A stretch of DNA of 44,098 nucleotides from Flammeovirgaceae bacterium (lineage in GTDB: Bacteria; Bacteroidota; Bacteroidia; Cytophagales; Flammeovirgaceae). The notes beneath the pieces are model-generated. The model searched no databases, was not told the DNA's origin, and saw only the letters and a program-made list of their open reading frames with translations. Position numbers and translations under genes: made by a program. The DNA is taken from positions 1 through 44,098 of the forward strand of contig JAHQVQ010000070.1 in assembly GCA_019634305.1 (NCBI GenBank), written 5' to 3'. Below are positions 1-7,939 of this stretch, one piece after another. Position 1 is the first letter of the stretch; the number at the start of each line of letters is the position of its first letter.

Positions 1-1127
1 GACTTTTCAGCAGCTTCCAAAGCTAGCTTGTGGTGCGCTTCAGAGTTTATCACATCAGTAGAAATGGCATTGTAAGGATTCATTTCCACCGGATCGAAAA
101 GCCCTAATCTTAATCTGGTTTTCATTAAAGTAGCCAAAACTTCATCCAACTTTTCCTCAGTAATTAATCCTTGTTCCACAGCACCTTTCAAATTAGGGGA
201 AATAGAACCACAATTCACATTTACGCCACTATTGAATGCAAGTGCTGCAGATTCTTCAGGAGTTTTGGTTACCTTATGGAACTCATGGAAATCCACTAAT
301 GCCCAGCAATCTGAAGTAACATGTCCATCAAAGCCCCACTCATCTCTCAGAATATCTTCCAATAAATAACTACTTCCACAGCAAGCTTCATCAAAAGTTC
401 TGTTGTAGGCACACATTACAATTTCCACATCGGCCTCCTTTACAAGCGCCTCAAAAGCAGGTAAATAAGTTTCTCTAAAATCCTTCTTTGGAGGAACTGC
501 ATTAAATACATGCCTGTCTCCTTCCGGACCACTGTGCACAACATAATGTTTGGCACAAGCCGCAGCTTTTAAGTATTTTGGATTATCTCCCTGTAAACCC
601 TTCACATAATTCACCCCAATTCGGCTGATAAGAAATGGGTCTTCTCCATACGTTTCCTGTCCCCTTCCCCATCTTGGATCACGGTACAAATTCACATTGG
701 GCGACCAGAAAGTCAAACCAGAATAGCGGTTATAGTTTCCAATTTTCTGGGAAGCATTAAATTTTGCTCTGGCTTCATCGGAAATAGCTGTGGCAATTCT
801 AAATATTAAATCCTCATCGAAAGTAGCTCCCAGACCAATTGGTTGTGGGAAAACAGTTGCTCGTCCATTTCTGGCCACTCCGTGTAAGGATTCATTCCAC
901 CAGTTGTATTCGGGAATTCCCAACCTTTCTACAGCGGGTGCTTCATAATTCAACTGCGCAATTTTCTCATCTAAAGTAAGATGTGAAACTAAATCATTGG
1001 CTCTTTCATCAAGGGATAATTCTGGATTCCAAAAAGCTAGCTTGTCTTTGTCTTGGGAATTAGCATTTAAGATATTTAAGCAAAAAAACATTCCTGCTAA
1101 GAGAAATGTACATAAAAATTTGGTCAT
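1..1127 (-). CDS. Glycoside hydrolase family 3 enzyme, beta-xylosidase/beta-glucosidase type (partial)
   Basis: The reading frame runs from an ATG at 1127 off the left edge, giving about 375 residues of the N-terminal part. It opens with a signal peptide (hydrophobic run, then NANSQ), so the enzyme is exported. The GH3 TIM-barrel domain is clear: LTLDEKIAQL, WWNESLHGVARNG, FWSPNVNLYRDPRWGRGQE, then KHYVVHSGPE. The segment VTSDCWAL carries the expected catalytic aspartate nucleophile in the GH3 SD motif. The NVNLYRDPRWGRGQET version is typical of the GH3 beta-xylosidase branch, but the substrate is not proven. GH3 enzymes release terminal sugars from plant glycans by a retaining mechanism. The C-terminal domains lie outside the window. 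Confidence 0.9.
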   Translation of the reverse strand, partial: MTKFLCTFLLAGMFFCLNILNANSQDKDKLAFWNPELSLDERANDLVSHLTLDEKIAQLNYEAPAVERLGIPEYNWWNESLHGVARNGRATVFPQPIGLGATFDEDLIFRIATAISDEARAKFNASQKIGNYNRYSGLTFWSPNVNLYRDPRWGRGQETYGEDPFLISRIGVNYVKGLQGDNPKYLKAAACAKHYVVHSGPEGDRHVFNAVPPKKDFRETYLPAFEALVKEADVEIVMCAYNRTFDEACCGSSYLLEDILRDEWGFDGHVTSDCWALVDFHEFHKVTKTPEESAALAFNSGVNVNCGSISPNLKGAVEQGLITEEKLDEVLATLMKTRLRLGLFDPVEMNPYNAISTDVINSEAHHKLALEAAEK

Positions 1128-1182
1128 GATAAAAAGAATTTGTTTGTGAAAAATCTTCTATTAGTTTATAAAATACATGGGC

Positions 1183-1208
1183 GCAATATGCACAAGCAAT
1201 ATGCACAA
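1183..1208. repeat. 13-bp perfect tandem repeat upstream of the GH3 gene
   Basis: GCAATATGCACAA occurs twice back to back, 55 to 80 bases upstream of the GH3 start codon. Two adjacent copies in this position could be binding sites for a regulator, but no regulator can be assigned. The rest of the 1128-1370 gap holds only a weak inverted repeat (GTCGGG at 1303 with CCCGAC at 1342). Confidence 0.5.
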
Positions 1209-1370
1209 ATTAAGGACAACAAAAAAGGATAAATGCCCTAAAAAGAACTGATAAATTGATTTGGATTAAAGTTATTGGATGATAAATAATTCTTGTGGTA
1301 AAGTCGGGAAAACATTGGCAATACTTTTACCATCAAAGTTCCCCGACCAGCCAGTTAAGAAATTTCCATA

Positions 1371-2105
1371 CTATTTTTTTAATGATGCTTTTGTGAATAT
1401 ATAATCAGGAATTACTGCATCAAACTCAATTTTTTCAATGATAAAATCGGTGCCCTTTCCATCTTTAAGCATATCCTTATAATTCATTTTTTTGGGAAAC
1501 CATCTGCCTTCTAATTTCTCTACTTCACTTAAGCTTATTCTTTTTAGTAACTGCCCACTCTTGGCATAAAGTTCTTCCTTAAGTGGCACAAACCTTTCCT
1601 GATCTATCCACGACTTTCTGGTTTCATAGGAAACATCCTCCACCTTGGCTGTTAATTCCAATATCCATACTTTTCGTCCTTCTATTTCCTCTTCCCCAAT
1701 CACCTTTGCATCATAGATATCAGTAAGTTCCCGATCTTCCATCATATCTTCATAAGATAAATCAGAACCCATGACCGATTGCCTTAACATGTGACCAGAA
1801 AGCTGAATTGTTCTGTCCGTAGAAGGAGAATAAATCCACAATCGGTCTTCCAGTTTAAGCATCTTAGTCCCCTTTTCTCTTTCTGGAGATAAGTACTCCG
1901 TAAATGATTTGGTATCCCCTTCTGAATAGCCTTTTGAGGTTACTGTCCTACTGTTTCTCCTGCCATAAATTACCATTTTCGATTCGGTAATCCGATTTTT
2001 AGAAATCAGATTTTCATCTACTTTTTTTAAAATTTCATTGGCATCAGGAAAATCTTCTCCTATTCCAATGATGAAGGAAAATACTATTACCAATATTGAT
2101 TTCAT
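1371..2105 (-). CDS. LolA-like outer-membrane lipoprotein-sorting family protein
   Basis: This 244-residue protein has a short N-terminal hydrophobic segment that could act as a signal peptide. It matches the LolA-like family often annotated as outer membrane lipoprotein-sorting protein. Visible family traits are the TKMLKLEDRLWIYSPSTDRT stretch, a YEDMMEDREL segment and a C-terminal half made of antiparallel strands (WILELTAKVEDVSYETRKSW, WFPKKMNYKD). It is the last gene of an operon with two FtsX-type permeases and an ATPase. Such proteins commonly accompany those transporters and probably act in the periplasm as a carrier for a lipid or lipoprotein cargo. The cargo is not known. It is not the general LolA chaperone of the cell as far as the sequence shows. 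Confidence 0.75.
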   Translation of the reverse strand: MKSILVIVFSFIIGIGEDFPDANEILKKVDENLISKNRITESKMVIYGRRNSRTVTSKGYSEGDTKSFTEYLSPEREKGTKMLKLEDRLWIYSPSTDRTIQLSGHMLRQSVMGSDLSYEDMMEDRELTDIYDAKVIGEEEIEGRKVWILELTAKVEDVSYETRKSWIDQERFVPLKEELYAKSGQLLKRISLSEVEKLEGRWFPKKMNYKDMLKDGKGTDFIIEKIEFDAVIPDYIFTKASLKK

Positions 2106-2288
2106 TTTGACCTATTTTTAAATTCTATTTATTTCAACTTATTTTCAGGCATTTCAAATGCCGAAGTTATTACAGTTGTAATGCAATTGCTCCAGAGCTT
2201 TCCAAATATATTTTTTACTAATTTATCTAATCTCTGATTTCCAGCCTCTAGCTTCTTATTTCTAACCACCAGCCACTAATTCCTAACT

Positions 2289-3560
2289 TTAAACTTCAAG
2301 TTCTTTAAATAATACAGCCGTTTCTCTTTTATAAATCCCAATTCCGGAAAGAGCATTCCCGATAACCATGGCAAAAAGGCCGGGAATGAAACCTATATAC
2401 AGCAAATCTGGAGTAAATTTAGATCGCAAAATAGTGGGCATCAGCATGGTACTGTTATTTAACATTTCACTGATATCAATGCCAGTATATTGCATATAAA
2501 AAGTTATTCCTAAACCAATTGCAGTACCAATAAAAGAACCTATTGATCCGATTAAAATAGCTTCAAAAATCAGGGTTTTGTAAATCTGATTTTTGGCTTC
2601 ACCTAAAGCTAGTCTTATCCCAAATTCCTGATATCTTCTTAATCCGCCAAGTAAGCCTGTATTCCAAAGTACCAATGACATCGCCATCACAAATAAACCA
2701 ACAAAAAAAGCAGAATATAAATCCACATAATCCAGGTAACTAGCCAGATTATTTTGTTCTTTTAGGGTAAGCATCATGGGAGCAAATTCATCATCGGTAT
2801 TCAAATCCTTATTGAAATCAGCCTTAAGTTCCAATGCTTTTTCATCCTGGTAAACACCATCATTAAGGTATCCTAACATTTCACTTGTCCCATCCTGAAG
2901 GTCCAGCATTTCTTGTACATCAGCAATGTCCAATATGATGGTGCCTCTGTCCATAGCAGCTACTCCAAAGCGAATGGTTCCACTGACTACAAAGTTTTTG
3001 AAAGTCATGCTACCATTCATAGTGGAACCAACATAGGTAACTTCATCCCCAACTTCAATTTTCAAATTGTTAGCAAAATCATCCCCTATTAAAGTTTCTC
3101 CTCTTTTGGCAGGTAAATTTCCCTTCACCAATGAAGTTGAAATATTCAGTCGGTCAACCTCTCCACTCTTATCATCCAACAACTGTAGGGACATTCCCGC
3201 TGCTGGTCCCTGCCCCTTGGTTTCTCCATTTTTATCCGGAACGTCAATCAGTCCGCCAAATCGGGTTCTTTTTACCCACTGAACATCAGGATACTTTTCG
3301 GTGAGTACCTGCTGTAAGGAATCCACACCAAGTAGTGCAAGATCAATGGGCAATTGATCCATATTTTCATGATATGCCTGGGTGACCACCTTTACATGAC
3401 CTGTTTCAAATCGGGCATTTTGATCTGTGATATCACCCATTGCTCCACGGATATAGCCACTGAGCATTACTGTAAGTGAAACACCAATAGTCACAATAAT
3501 AATCGGGAGAAAACTCCTGCTTTTATCCCGTAGAATACCTTTTAACAAAAATTTTATCAT
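2289..3560 (-). CDS. ABC transporter permease, FtsX/MacB/LolE type
   Basis: The 423-residue protein has the FtsX-family layout. One transmembrane helix near the N-terminus (about 12-35) is followed by a periplasmic MacB-like core of roughly 220 residues. Three helices then make up the C-terminal FtsX domain (YSAFFVGLFVMAMSLVLWN, the segment around EAILIGSIGSFIGTAIGLG, and FIPGLFAMVIG). The motif FGIRLALGEAKNQIYKTL is the typical coupling region with the ATPase. Its start overlaps the end of the upstream permease by four bases (ATGA), so the two are translationally coupled and probably form a heterodimer. Function is likely extraction or export of a lipoprotein or hydrophobic compound from the inner membrane. 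Confidence 0.85.
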   Translation of the reverse strand: MIKFLLKGILRDKSRSFLPIIIVTIGVSLTVMLSGYIRGAMGDITDQNARFETGHVKVVTQAYHENMDQLPIDLALLGVDSLQQVLTEKYPDVQWVKRTRFGGLIDVPDKNGETKGQGPAAGMSLQLLDDKSGEVDRLNISTSLVKGNLPAKRGETLIGDDFANNLKIEVGDEVTYVGSTMNGSMTFKNFVVSGTIRFGVAAMDRGTIILDIADVQEMLDLQDGTSEMLGYLNDGVYQDEKALELKADFNKDLNTDDEFAPMMLTLKEQNNLASYLDYVDLYSAFFVGLFVMAMSLVLWNTGLLGGLRRYQEFGIRLALGEAKNQIYKTLIFEAILIGSIGSFIGTAIGLGITFYMQYTGIDISEMLNNSTMLMPTILRSKFTPDLLYIGFIPGLFAMVIGNALSGIGIYKRETAVLFKELEV

Positions 3561-4711
3561 TGCAATTTTCCTTTTATAGCGTTAACAGGATCCATTTTGG
3601 CGATTTTTCTGGCTGGTAAATAACTGACAATTGTAGCCGAAATAACTACTAAAGCAATTGTTCCCAAAATCAGTGCGAATCCGTAAACAGGATAAATTCT
3701 ATCAGCGATGGAAACACCCATTTCCTGAGAAGCTTCCGGAATTCCAATACCTGTTGCTGCCAGATATATTAGTAGTGGAACGCCATAAGCACAACCTAAT
3801 ATCATCGCAAAAATGCTGTACATACTACCTTCCACTGTGAAAAGTCCTACAACTTGATGGCGAGTCATTCCCAGGGCAATATAAGTTCCTATTTCCTTCT
3901 GCCTCCTGAAAATGGACAATACCTGTGTATCGAATATGGCTAAAAGCGCTATAGCTAAAAGCAAAATATACATAATTGAGCTGCTTGCCTTTTTCATCTC
4001 AATAATTTCTGTAAGCTCTCTAAGTAAATCTTCCTGACTTCTGAAGTTCCAGCCAGGAATTTCTTTCGGCTGATCAACTGTGGAAATAAACATAGTCGCA
4101 TGCCCTTCCATATCAGTCATTTCCCAAAGTTTTTTGATGGGAATCCAAAACTGCCCATTATCGATGGTGGGTACATTAGAATCAAAAATACCTACTATGG
4201 TTACATGCTGGGCATCAAAAGTACCGTTTACATCCCTCCATCTCAACAGTACTTCATCATTCACTCTAAGATTTGCTGCAGAAGCCATTCTCTTTCCAAT
4301 AATCACGGGAATTTCAGCAGTGCTATTTGTAAGTAAATGGGTTGGTAATCCTACAATTTCCTGTTCTTCTGCTATTCCTTTTAATGATATGGAAAGCATT
4401 CTGCCTTCCGGATAAATAGAGGCCTGCCTAACTAGAATGGGCACTAGATTTTCCTGCTCGGAAACTGGCAATACACCATGCCCATCCTGAACTGAAAAAG
4501 GATCAAAAAGATCATAATCTTCATGAATAAGCTGTCCATTTCCATATTCCCATTCAATATTATCCAGTTTTGCCTGTTGGTTCCAACCGTCAATCAATCC
4601 ATTGAAAAACAGAATAATGACAAAGGCAAAAGACAAAACCGCTGCATTGAGCCAAGTCCTTAAGCCAGCTCCCATCAAGTTTCTATATGCTAATTGAAAT
4701 GCCAGTATCAT
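3557..4711 (-). CDS. ABC transporter permease, FtsX/MacB/LolC type
   Basis: This is the second FtsX-like permease (384 residues) of the operon. It has an N-terminal helix around residues 20-42, a periplasmic domain, and three C-terminal helices. The coupling motif IFRRQKEIGTYIALGMTRHQV is characteristic of FtsX/LolC/MacB permeases, and the C-terminus ends with YLPARKIAKMDPVNAIKG, the usual signature of the family. It overlaps both neighbours by four bases, the ATPase upstream and the other permease downstream. Two unequal permeases with one ATPase resemble the LolCDE arrangement rather than the single-chain MacB. Confidence 0.85.
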   Translation of the reverse strand: MILAFQLAYRNLMGAGLRTWLNAAVLSFAFVIILFFNGLIDGWNQQAKLDNIEWEYGNGQLIHEDYDLFDPFSVQDGHGVLPVSEQENLVPILVRQASIYPEGRMLSISLKGIAEEQEIVGLPTHLLTNSTAEIPVIIGKRMASAANLRVNDEVLLRWRDVNGTFDAQHVTIVGIFDSNVPTIDNGQFWIPIKKLWEMTDMEGHATMFISTVDQPKEIPGWNFRSQEDLLRELTEIIEMKKASSSIMYILLLAIALLAIFDTQVLSIFRRQKEIGTYIALGMTRHQVVGLFTVEGSMYSIFAMILGCAYGVPLLIYLAATGIGIPEASQEMGVSIADRIYPVYGFALILGTIALVVISATIVSYLPARKIAKMDPVNAIKGKLQ

Positions 4712-5418
4712 GATGCTGCAACTTTATTTTTAACTTCATCTCGTACCACCTTACCATCTTCCAGATGCACTATTCTGTCCAAATACTCCATTACTTTTTC
4801 ATCGTGAGTAGAAAACAGGAAAGTTGTATCCAGTTCCTCATTTAGCTTTTTCATCATTTGTAAAATGATATGTGCATTTTTAGCATCCAGGTTGGCTGTG
4901 GGTTCATCGGCAATTAAGATTTCAGGTCTTTTTACCATGGCTCTGGCAATAGCTACCCGCTGCCCTTCTCCACCGGAAAGTTTACTTGGTTTTTTGTCTG
5001 GCATATTTTGTAGACCAACCCATTCCAGTGCTTCCATTACCCTTTTTTTCCTTTCTGAAGCCGAATAATTTTGCAACAACAAAGCAAACTCAACATTTTC
5101 GAATACTGTGTAAACCGGAAGTAGATTATAAACCTGGAAGATAAACCCTATATGCTTATTCCTCAATAAAGCAGATTCTTTGTGTGAAAGTCCGGCAATG
5201 TTTTTTCCCATCACCAAAGCATTTCCTTCAGTTGGGCTGTCCAAAGAACCGATGATATTGAGCAAGGTTGTTTTCCCCGAACCACTTGGTCCCACAAAAC
5301 CTGCAAATTCTCCTTTGGAAAATTCCAGATTAATGTTGCTTAAAGCGGTAAATTCCCCATCACCATCCTTAAATTTTTTGGTAACATTCTCAATGGAGAT
5401 AATTATATCTGTTTTCAT
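4708..5418 (-). CDS. ABC transporter ATP-binding protein, LolD/MacB type
   Basis: This 236-residue ATPase has Walker A GPSGSGKTT at residues 43-51, the Q-loop in FIFQVYNLLPVYTVFENVE, the signature LSGGEGQRVAIARAM, Walker B ILIADEPTANLD and the switch histidine in FLFSTHDEKVM. The NLLP stretch and the QRVAIARA signature place it in the LolD/MacB/FtsE branch, which works with FtsX-type permeases. It powers the two permeases encoded directly downstream. It lies 51 bases after the outer-membrane protein gene in the same operon. Confidence 0.92.
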   Translation of the reverse strand: MKTDIIISIENVTKKFKDGDGEFTALSNINLEFSKGEFAGFVGPSGSGKTTLLNIIGSLDSPTEGNALVMGKNIAGLSHKESALLRNKHIGFIFQVYNLLPVYTVFENVEFALLLQNYSASERKKRVMEALEWVGLQNMPDKKPSKLSGGEGQRVAIARAMVKRPEILIADEPTANLDAKNAHIILQMMKKLNEELDTTFLFSTHDEKVMEYLDRIVHLEDGKVVRDEVKNKVAAS

Positions 5419-5469
5419 TTCTATTAGGTATTAATATTTATATACAACTAATAATCAAGTAATTACACA

Positions 5470-6606
5470 TTAATGGTTATAAACTAACATCAATCGTAGA
5501 CCGGGTCCTTTCAATGTATTTTCTATATCATTTTCAATAAACCCTGGTGGTGTATCCGGATTATAAAATAGCATGACATACCCAGCAAATTTGCTAAACT
5601 GATGCTCGTAATTGAGAAAAAAGGAAGCGTCTTTTGTTTCCCAATTGAATGTGGAAACAGCACTTAGATTATCGAAAAAGCCTAAAGGATAAGCCAGTGT
5701 AGTGGCTGAAATATTAAAAGTTTTTTCAAATTTAAATGCCTTTTCATCAACGGCTGAAATCAAATGTTCAAAGGCGAAGTTCATTCCATTTCCCACTCCA
5801 AAAGTGTAATCCATCCCTATATTTATCAGGGTCTGGTTGGTAAAAATACCCAGGTTTTTAGACTTATTTATATGAGAAGCCTCCACCCACAAACCTATGG
5901 TTACATCCCATTTGGCATCGAACCCAAAGCGATTTTCAGGAATTTTTTCATATTGAGGCAATGTTGGAATACTTTGGGAATCAGCTACTCTGTGATGATA
6001 AGTCAGGGCAATTTCCCCCTTGGGAACGGGATACTGGACTCTTCCTCCAAACTCAGGAATTTTCCCATTAGAGCCAATTATTTCAAATCCCTTTGGGTCA
6101 TCATTTCCATAAAGTGCCCAAAGCCAGATATTCGCATTATTTAGGAAATAATACCTGCCCAAAGCTCCGTAAAGCCCATTGGTAATTCCCAACGGATCTC
6201 TGGGGTCTACCTGATTGAACCACTGAAGCGGTCTTAGAATTGTAGCTACGCCAAAATCAATCTTCTGCAAACCGACACGAACTTCATACTGATTCCCTGT
6301 AAATCGTGCCCAGATTCTATAAGGTTGTACATCTCCGGCATAACTGGCTGTATCGAAAGGATGGAAATTAGCACTTCCATAAATATTGGCAGAGGCAAAA
6401 AAGTCCAATGTTTTTGAGGAATCAATCGGAGCACTATAGCTTAATTCAGGAATGTACCTCGCGCCCAATAAATAATCCAAGTCATTATCTGGAGCAAAAT
6501 TGTCAAAAGCGGATAACTGACCATCAAAAACGACCTTGTTTTGGGCGATTCCCAAACCGGGCAAAACAATAAACAGGGATATCCATATAAAAATATTCAG
6601 GTTCAT
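5470..6606 (-). CDS. Outer-membrane beta-barrel protein of the ABC operon
   Basis: The 378-residue protein begins with a signal peptide (cleavage likely after GIAQ). It continues as alternating aromatic/polar strands typical of a porin-like outer-membrane barrel (for example LGARYIPELSYSAPI, YEVRVGLQKIDFG, FFLNYEHQFSKFAGYVMLFY), ending in RLMLVYNH. I do not recognise a named family with certainty. Its start overlaps the TetR stop codon (ATGA). It therefore belongs to the operon that also encodes the ATPase, two permeases and the LolA-like protein. It may be the outer-membrane end of that export system or the acceptor for its cargo; this is inference from context. Confidence 0.7.
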   Translation of the reverse strand: MNLNIFIWISLFIVLPGLGIAQNKVVFDGQLSAFDNFAPDNDLDYLLGARYIPELSYSAPIDSSKTLDFFASANIYGSANFHPFDTASYAGDVQPYRIWARFTGNQYEVRVGLQKIDFGVATILRPLQWFNQVDPRDPLGITNGLYGALGRYYFLNNANIWLWALYGNDDPKGFEIIGSNGKIPEFGGRVQYPVPKGEIALTYHHRVADSQSIPTLPQYEKIPENRFGFDAKWDVTIGLWVEASHINKSKNLGIFTNQTLINIGMDYTFGVGNGMNFAFEHLISAVDEKAFKFEKTFNISATTLAYPLGFFDNLSAVSTFNWETKDASFFLNYEHQFSKFAGYVMLFYNPDTPPGFIENDIENTLKGPGLRLMLVYNH

Positions 6607-7196
6607 TTGGCTTTATCATCTGGGGGAAACAATCCATACATGAAAAAATTGGTGATTTCCATTACAGCATCATGAACATTTTCATACTGACTCAGGAAAG
6701 CTTCATCCATCATTTTTTGATTAAAAAAATCCAGCATCTGCATAATAAAGCCAATTTTAATGTCCTTTCTAATTTCACCAGTTTGTTGTGCTTCTTGAAG
6801 ATCATTATAAAATCTTTTGAGGGATTTCTCCTTATGATCTTCCAGGTAATCTCTCAAATCAGATTCATCAGTTTTATAAATGTCTTTTATAAATTCTTCA
6901 CTAATATTTTGGGATTGCTCATGCTTCAAATGAACCATTTTCCCCATTTTTTCCGCAAAAGAAATATCCTGATTCATGATAGTGTTATAGCTAGACAACC
7001 CTTCTTCAATCAGGTTTTGAATAACAATTTTGGCCAATTCCTGCTTGTTGGAAAAATTGCGATAAAAGGTCATTTTACTTATTCCCGCCTCTTCACAAAT
7101 ATCCTCTACCGTCACCTTTTTTATCCCAAATTTCCAGAATAAGGTCTTGGCACTTTCAACTACTTTGATATGTGTTTTACTTTTCTTCACATTCAA
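6603..7196 (-). CDS. TetR/AcrR family transcriptional regulator
   Basis: The protein is about 197 residues with an N-terminal TetR helix-turn-helix: VVESAKTLFWKFGIKKVTVED, then EEAGISKMTFYRNFSNKQEL. The C-terminal ligand domain is helical and unassigned. The longest frame starts at a TTG (7196), and a GTG two codons later (7190) is equally plausible. It is the first gene of the operon with the outer-membrane protein and ABC transporter genes and overlaps the next gene by four bases, so it most likely autoregulates that operon. The sequence TATATTTG reading down from 7201 matches the Bacteroidota -7 box but lies at the start codon. If real, it would imply a leaderless or shorter message. Confidence 0.88.
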   Translation of the reverse strand: MNVKKSKTHIKVVESAKTLFWKFGIKKVTVEDICEEAGISKMTFYRNFSNKQELAKIVIQNLIEEGLSSYNTIMNQDISFAEKMGKMVHLKHEQSQNISEEFIKDIYKTDESDLRDYLEDHKEKSLKRFYNDLQEAQQTGEIRKDIKIGFIMQMLDFFNQKMMDEAFLSQYENVHDAVMEITNFFMYGLFPPDDKAK

Positions 7197-7202
7197 ATAT
7201 AC

Positions 7203-7259
7203 TTACTAAATATATATAATGTTACTAATTTTGTATTTTTTTATTTTAAATGTAACATT
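7203..7259. promoter_or_regulatory. Candidate TetR operator region
   Basis: Just upstream of the TetR gene there is a repeated TTACTAA (7203-7209 and 7222-7228) and an inverted pair, AATGTTAC (7218-7225) with GTAACATT (7252-7259). The position is right for an autoregulatory operator. The sequence is very AT-rich, so chance repeats are possible. Confidence 0.35.
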
Positions 7260-7350
7260 TTATAAAAACAGTATCATATTAATTTTTGAATATGAAAAAA
7301 GGAAGCTGTTTGGTAACAACTTCCCGTTTTTATATGAAAATATAATAGAA

Positions 7351-7896
7351 CTATTTCGGCTGGATAGGAAACTTTTTAAACAAATCGGCTATCCCTTTCG
7401 AGTTTCCATTTTATCCCTGTTCTGTATAATATTCGCAACTATCACACCCTGCCAAAGCATTACTTCTCCGGTTCTATCTACAATATCCACCTTCACCGTT
7501 CCTTTCAGCATATTTGTTCACTACCACTTCTTCGCTTTCCCAATGGTAATTTCTTTGTCCCATATAACCCATTCTTCCATCACGGAAATCCGTCTCTCTT
7601 GTTTGGTCCTTATTTTGAGCTACAACCCCAAGGTTTATCATTAAATCAGGGTTATTTTCCTGAAACTTAAAGCTCCTCTTTTCCATTTCAGAGGTAATGG
7701 CATTTTTCAATAGCGTGAAATCTGGTTCAGTTAAGAAGATATTATCTTTATCCTCCACATTGAATTTATAGAAACCAAAAGTTTTATAATCATTGAAATT
7801 TACATCGGCCTCCACATCCGATGAAACAACCATTACAGGAACACAGGCTACCATTAAAGTCCATAGGATCCCTAAAACAAATATTGAATTTTTCAT
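7351..7896 (-). pseudogene. DUF4136 lipoprotein with two compensating one-base frameshifts
   Basis: The open frame from ATG 7896 encodes a lipoprotein signal with lipobox LMVAC (Cys18) and a DUF4136 domain start (DVNFNDYKTFGFY). It is cut off at 7474 after NKYAERNGEGGYCR. If one base is removed in the TTT run at 7503-7505, the protein continues as GTVKVDIVDRTGEVMLWQGV, exactly as DUF4136 proteins do. A second shift of opposite sign at the TTT run 7396-7398 restores the original frame and gives GIADLFKKFPIQPK, the usual DUF4136 C-terminus, ending at 7351. The corrected product is about 181 residues, a normal family length. Both changes are in short homopolymers, so sequencing error is as likely as true decay. 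Function is unknown. Confidence 0.8.
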
Positions 7897-7939
7897 ACGT
7901 ACTAGTGCTATTTTATAAGAATAATTTAAAACGGCTTCT

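Noticed and set aside
2148-2162. GGCATTT/AAATGCC palindrome after the permease start region as a terminator
   Set aside because: The loop is a single base and it lies inside an operon; a real terminator there is unlikely.
2225-2290. CTAA/TTCTAA-rich low-complexity tract between the LolA-like gene and the permease, with a similar tract near 21470-21497
   Set aside because: Degenerate short-word sequence with no fixed unit; I could not support it as a defined repeat or regulatory element.
7219-7644. 141-residue plus-strand frame over the end of the DUF4136 gene
   Set aside because: It is antisense to the DUF4136 domain, and its hydrophobic composition comes from the AT-rich strand; no signal or domain was recognised.
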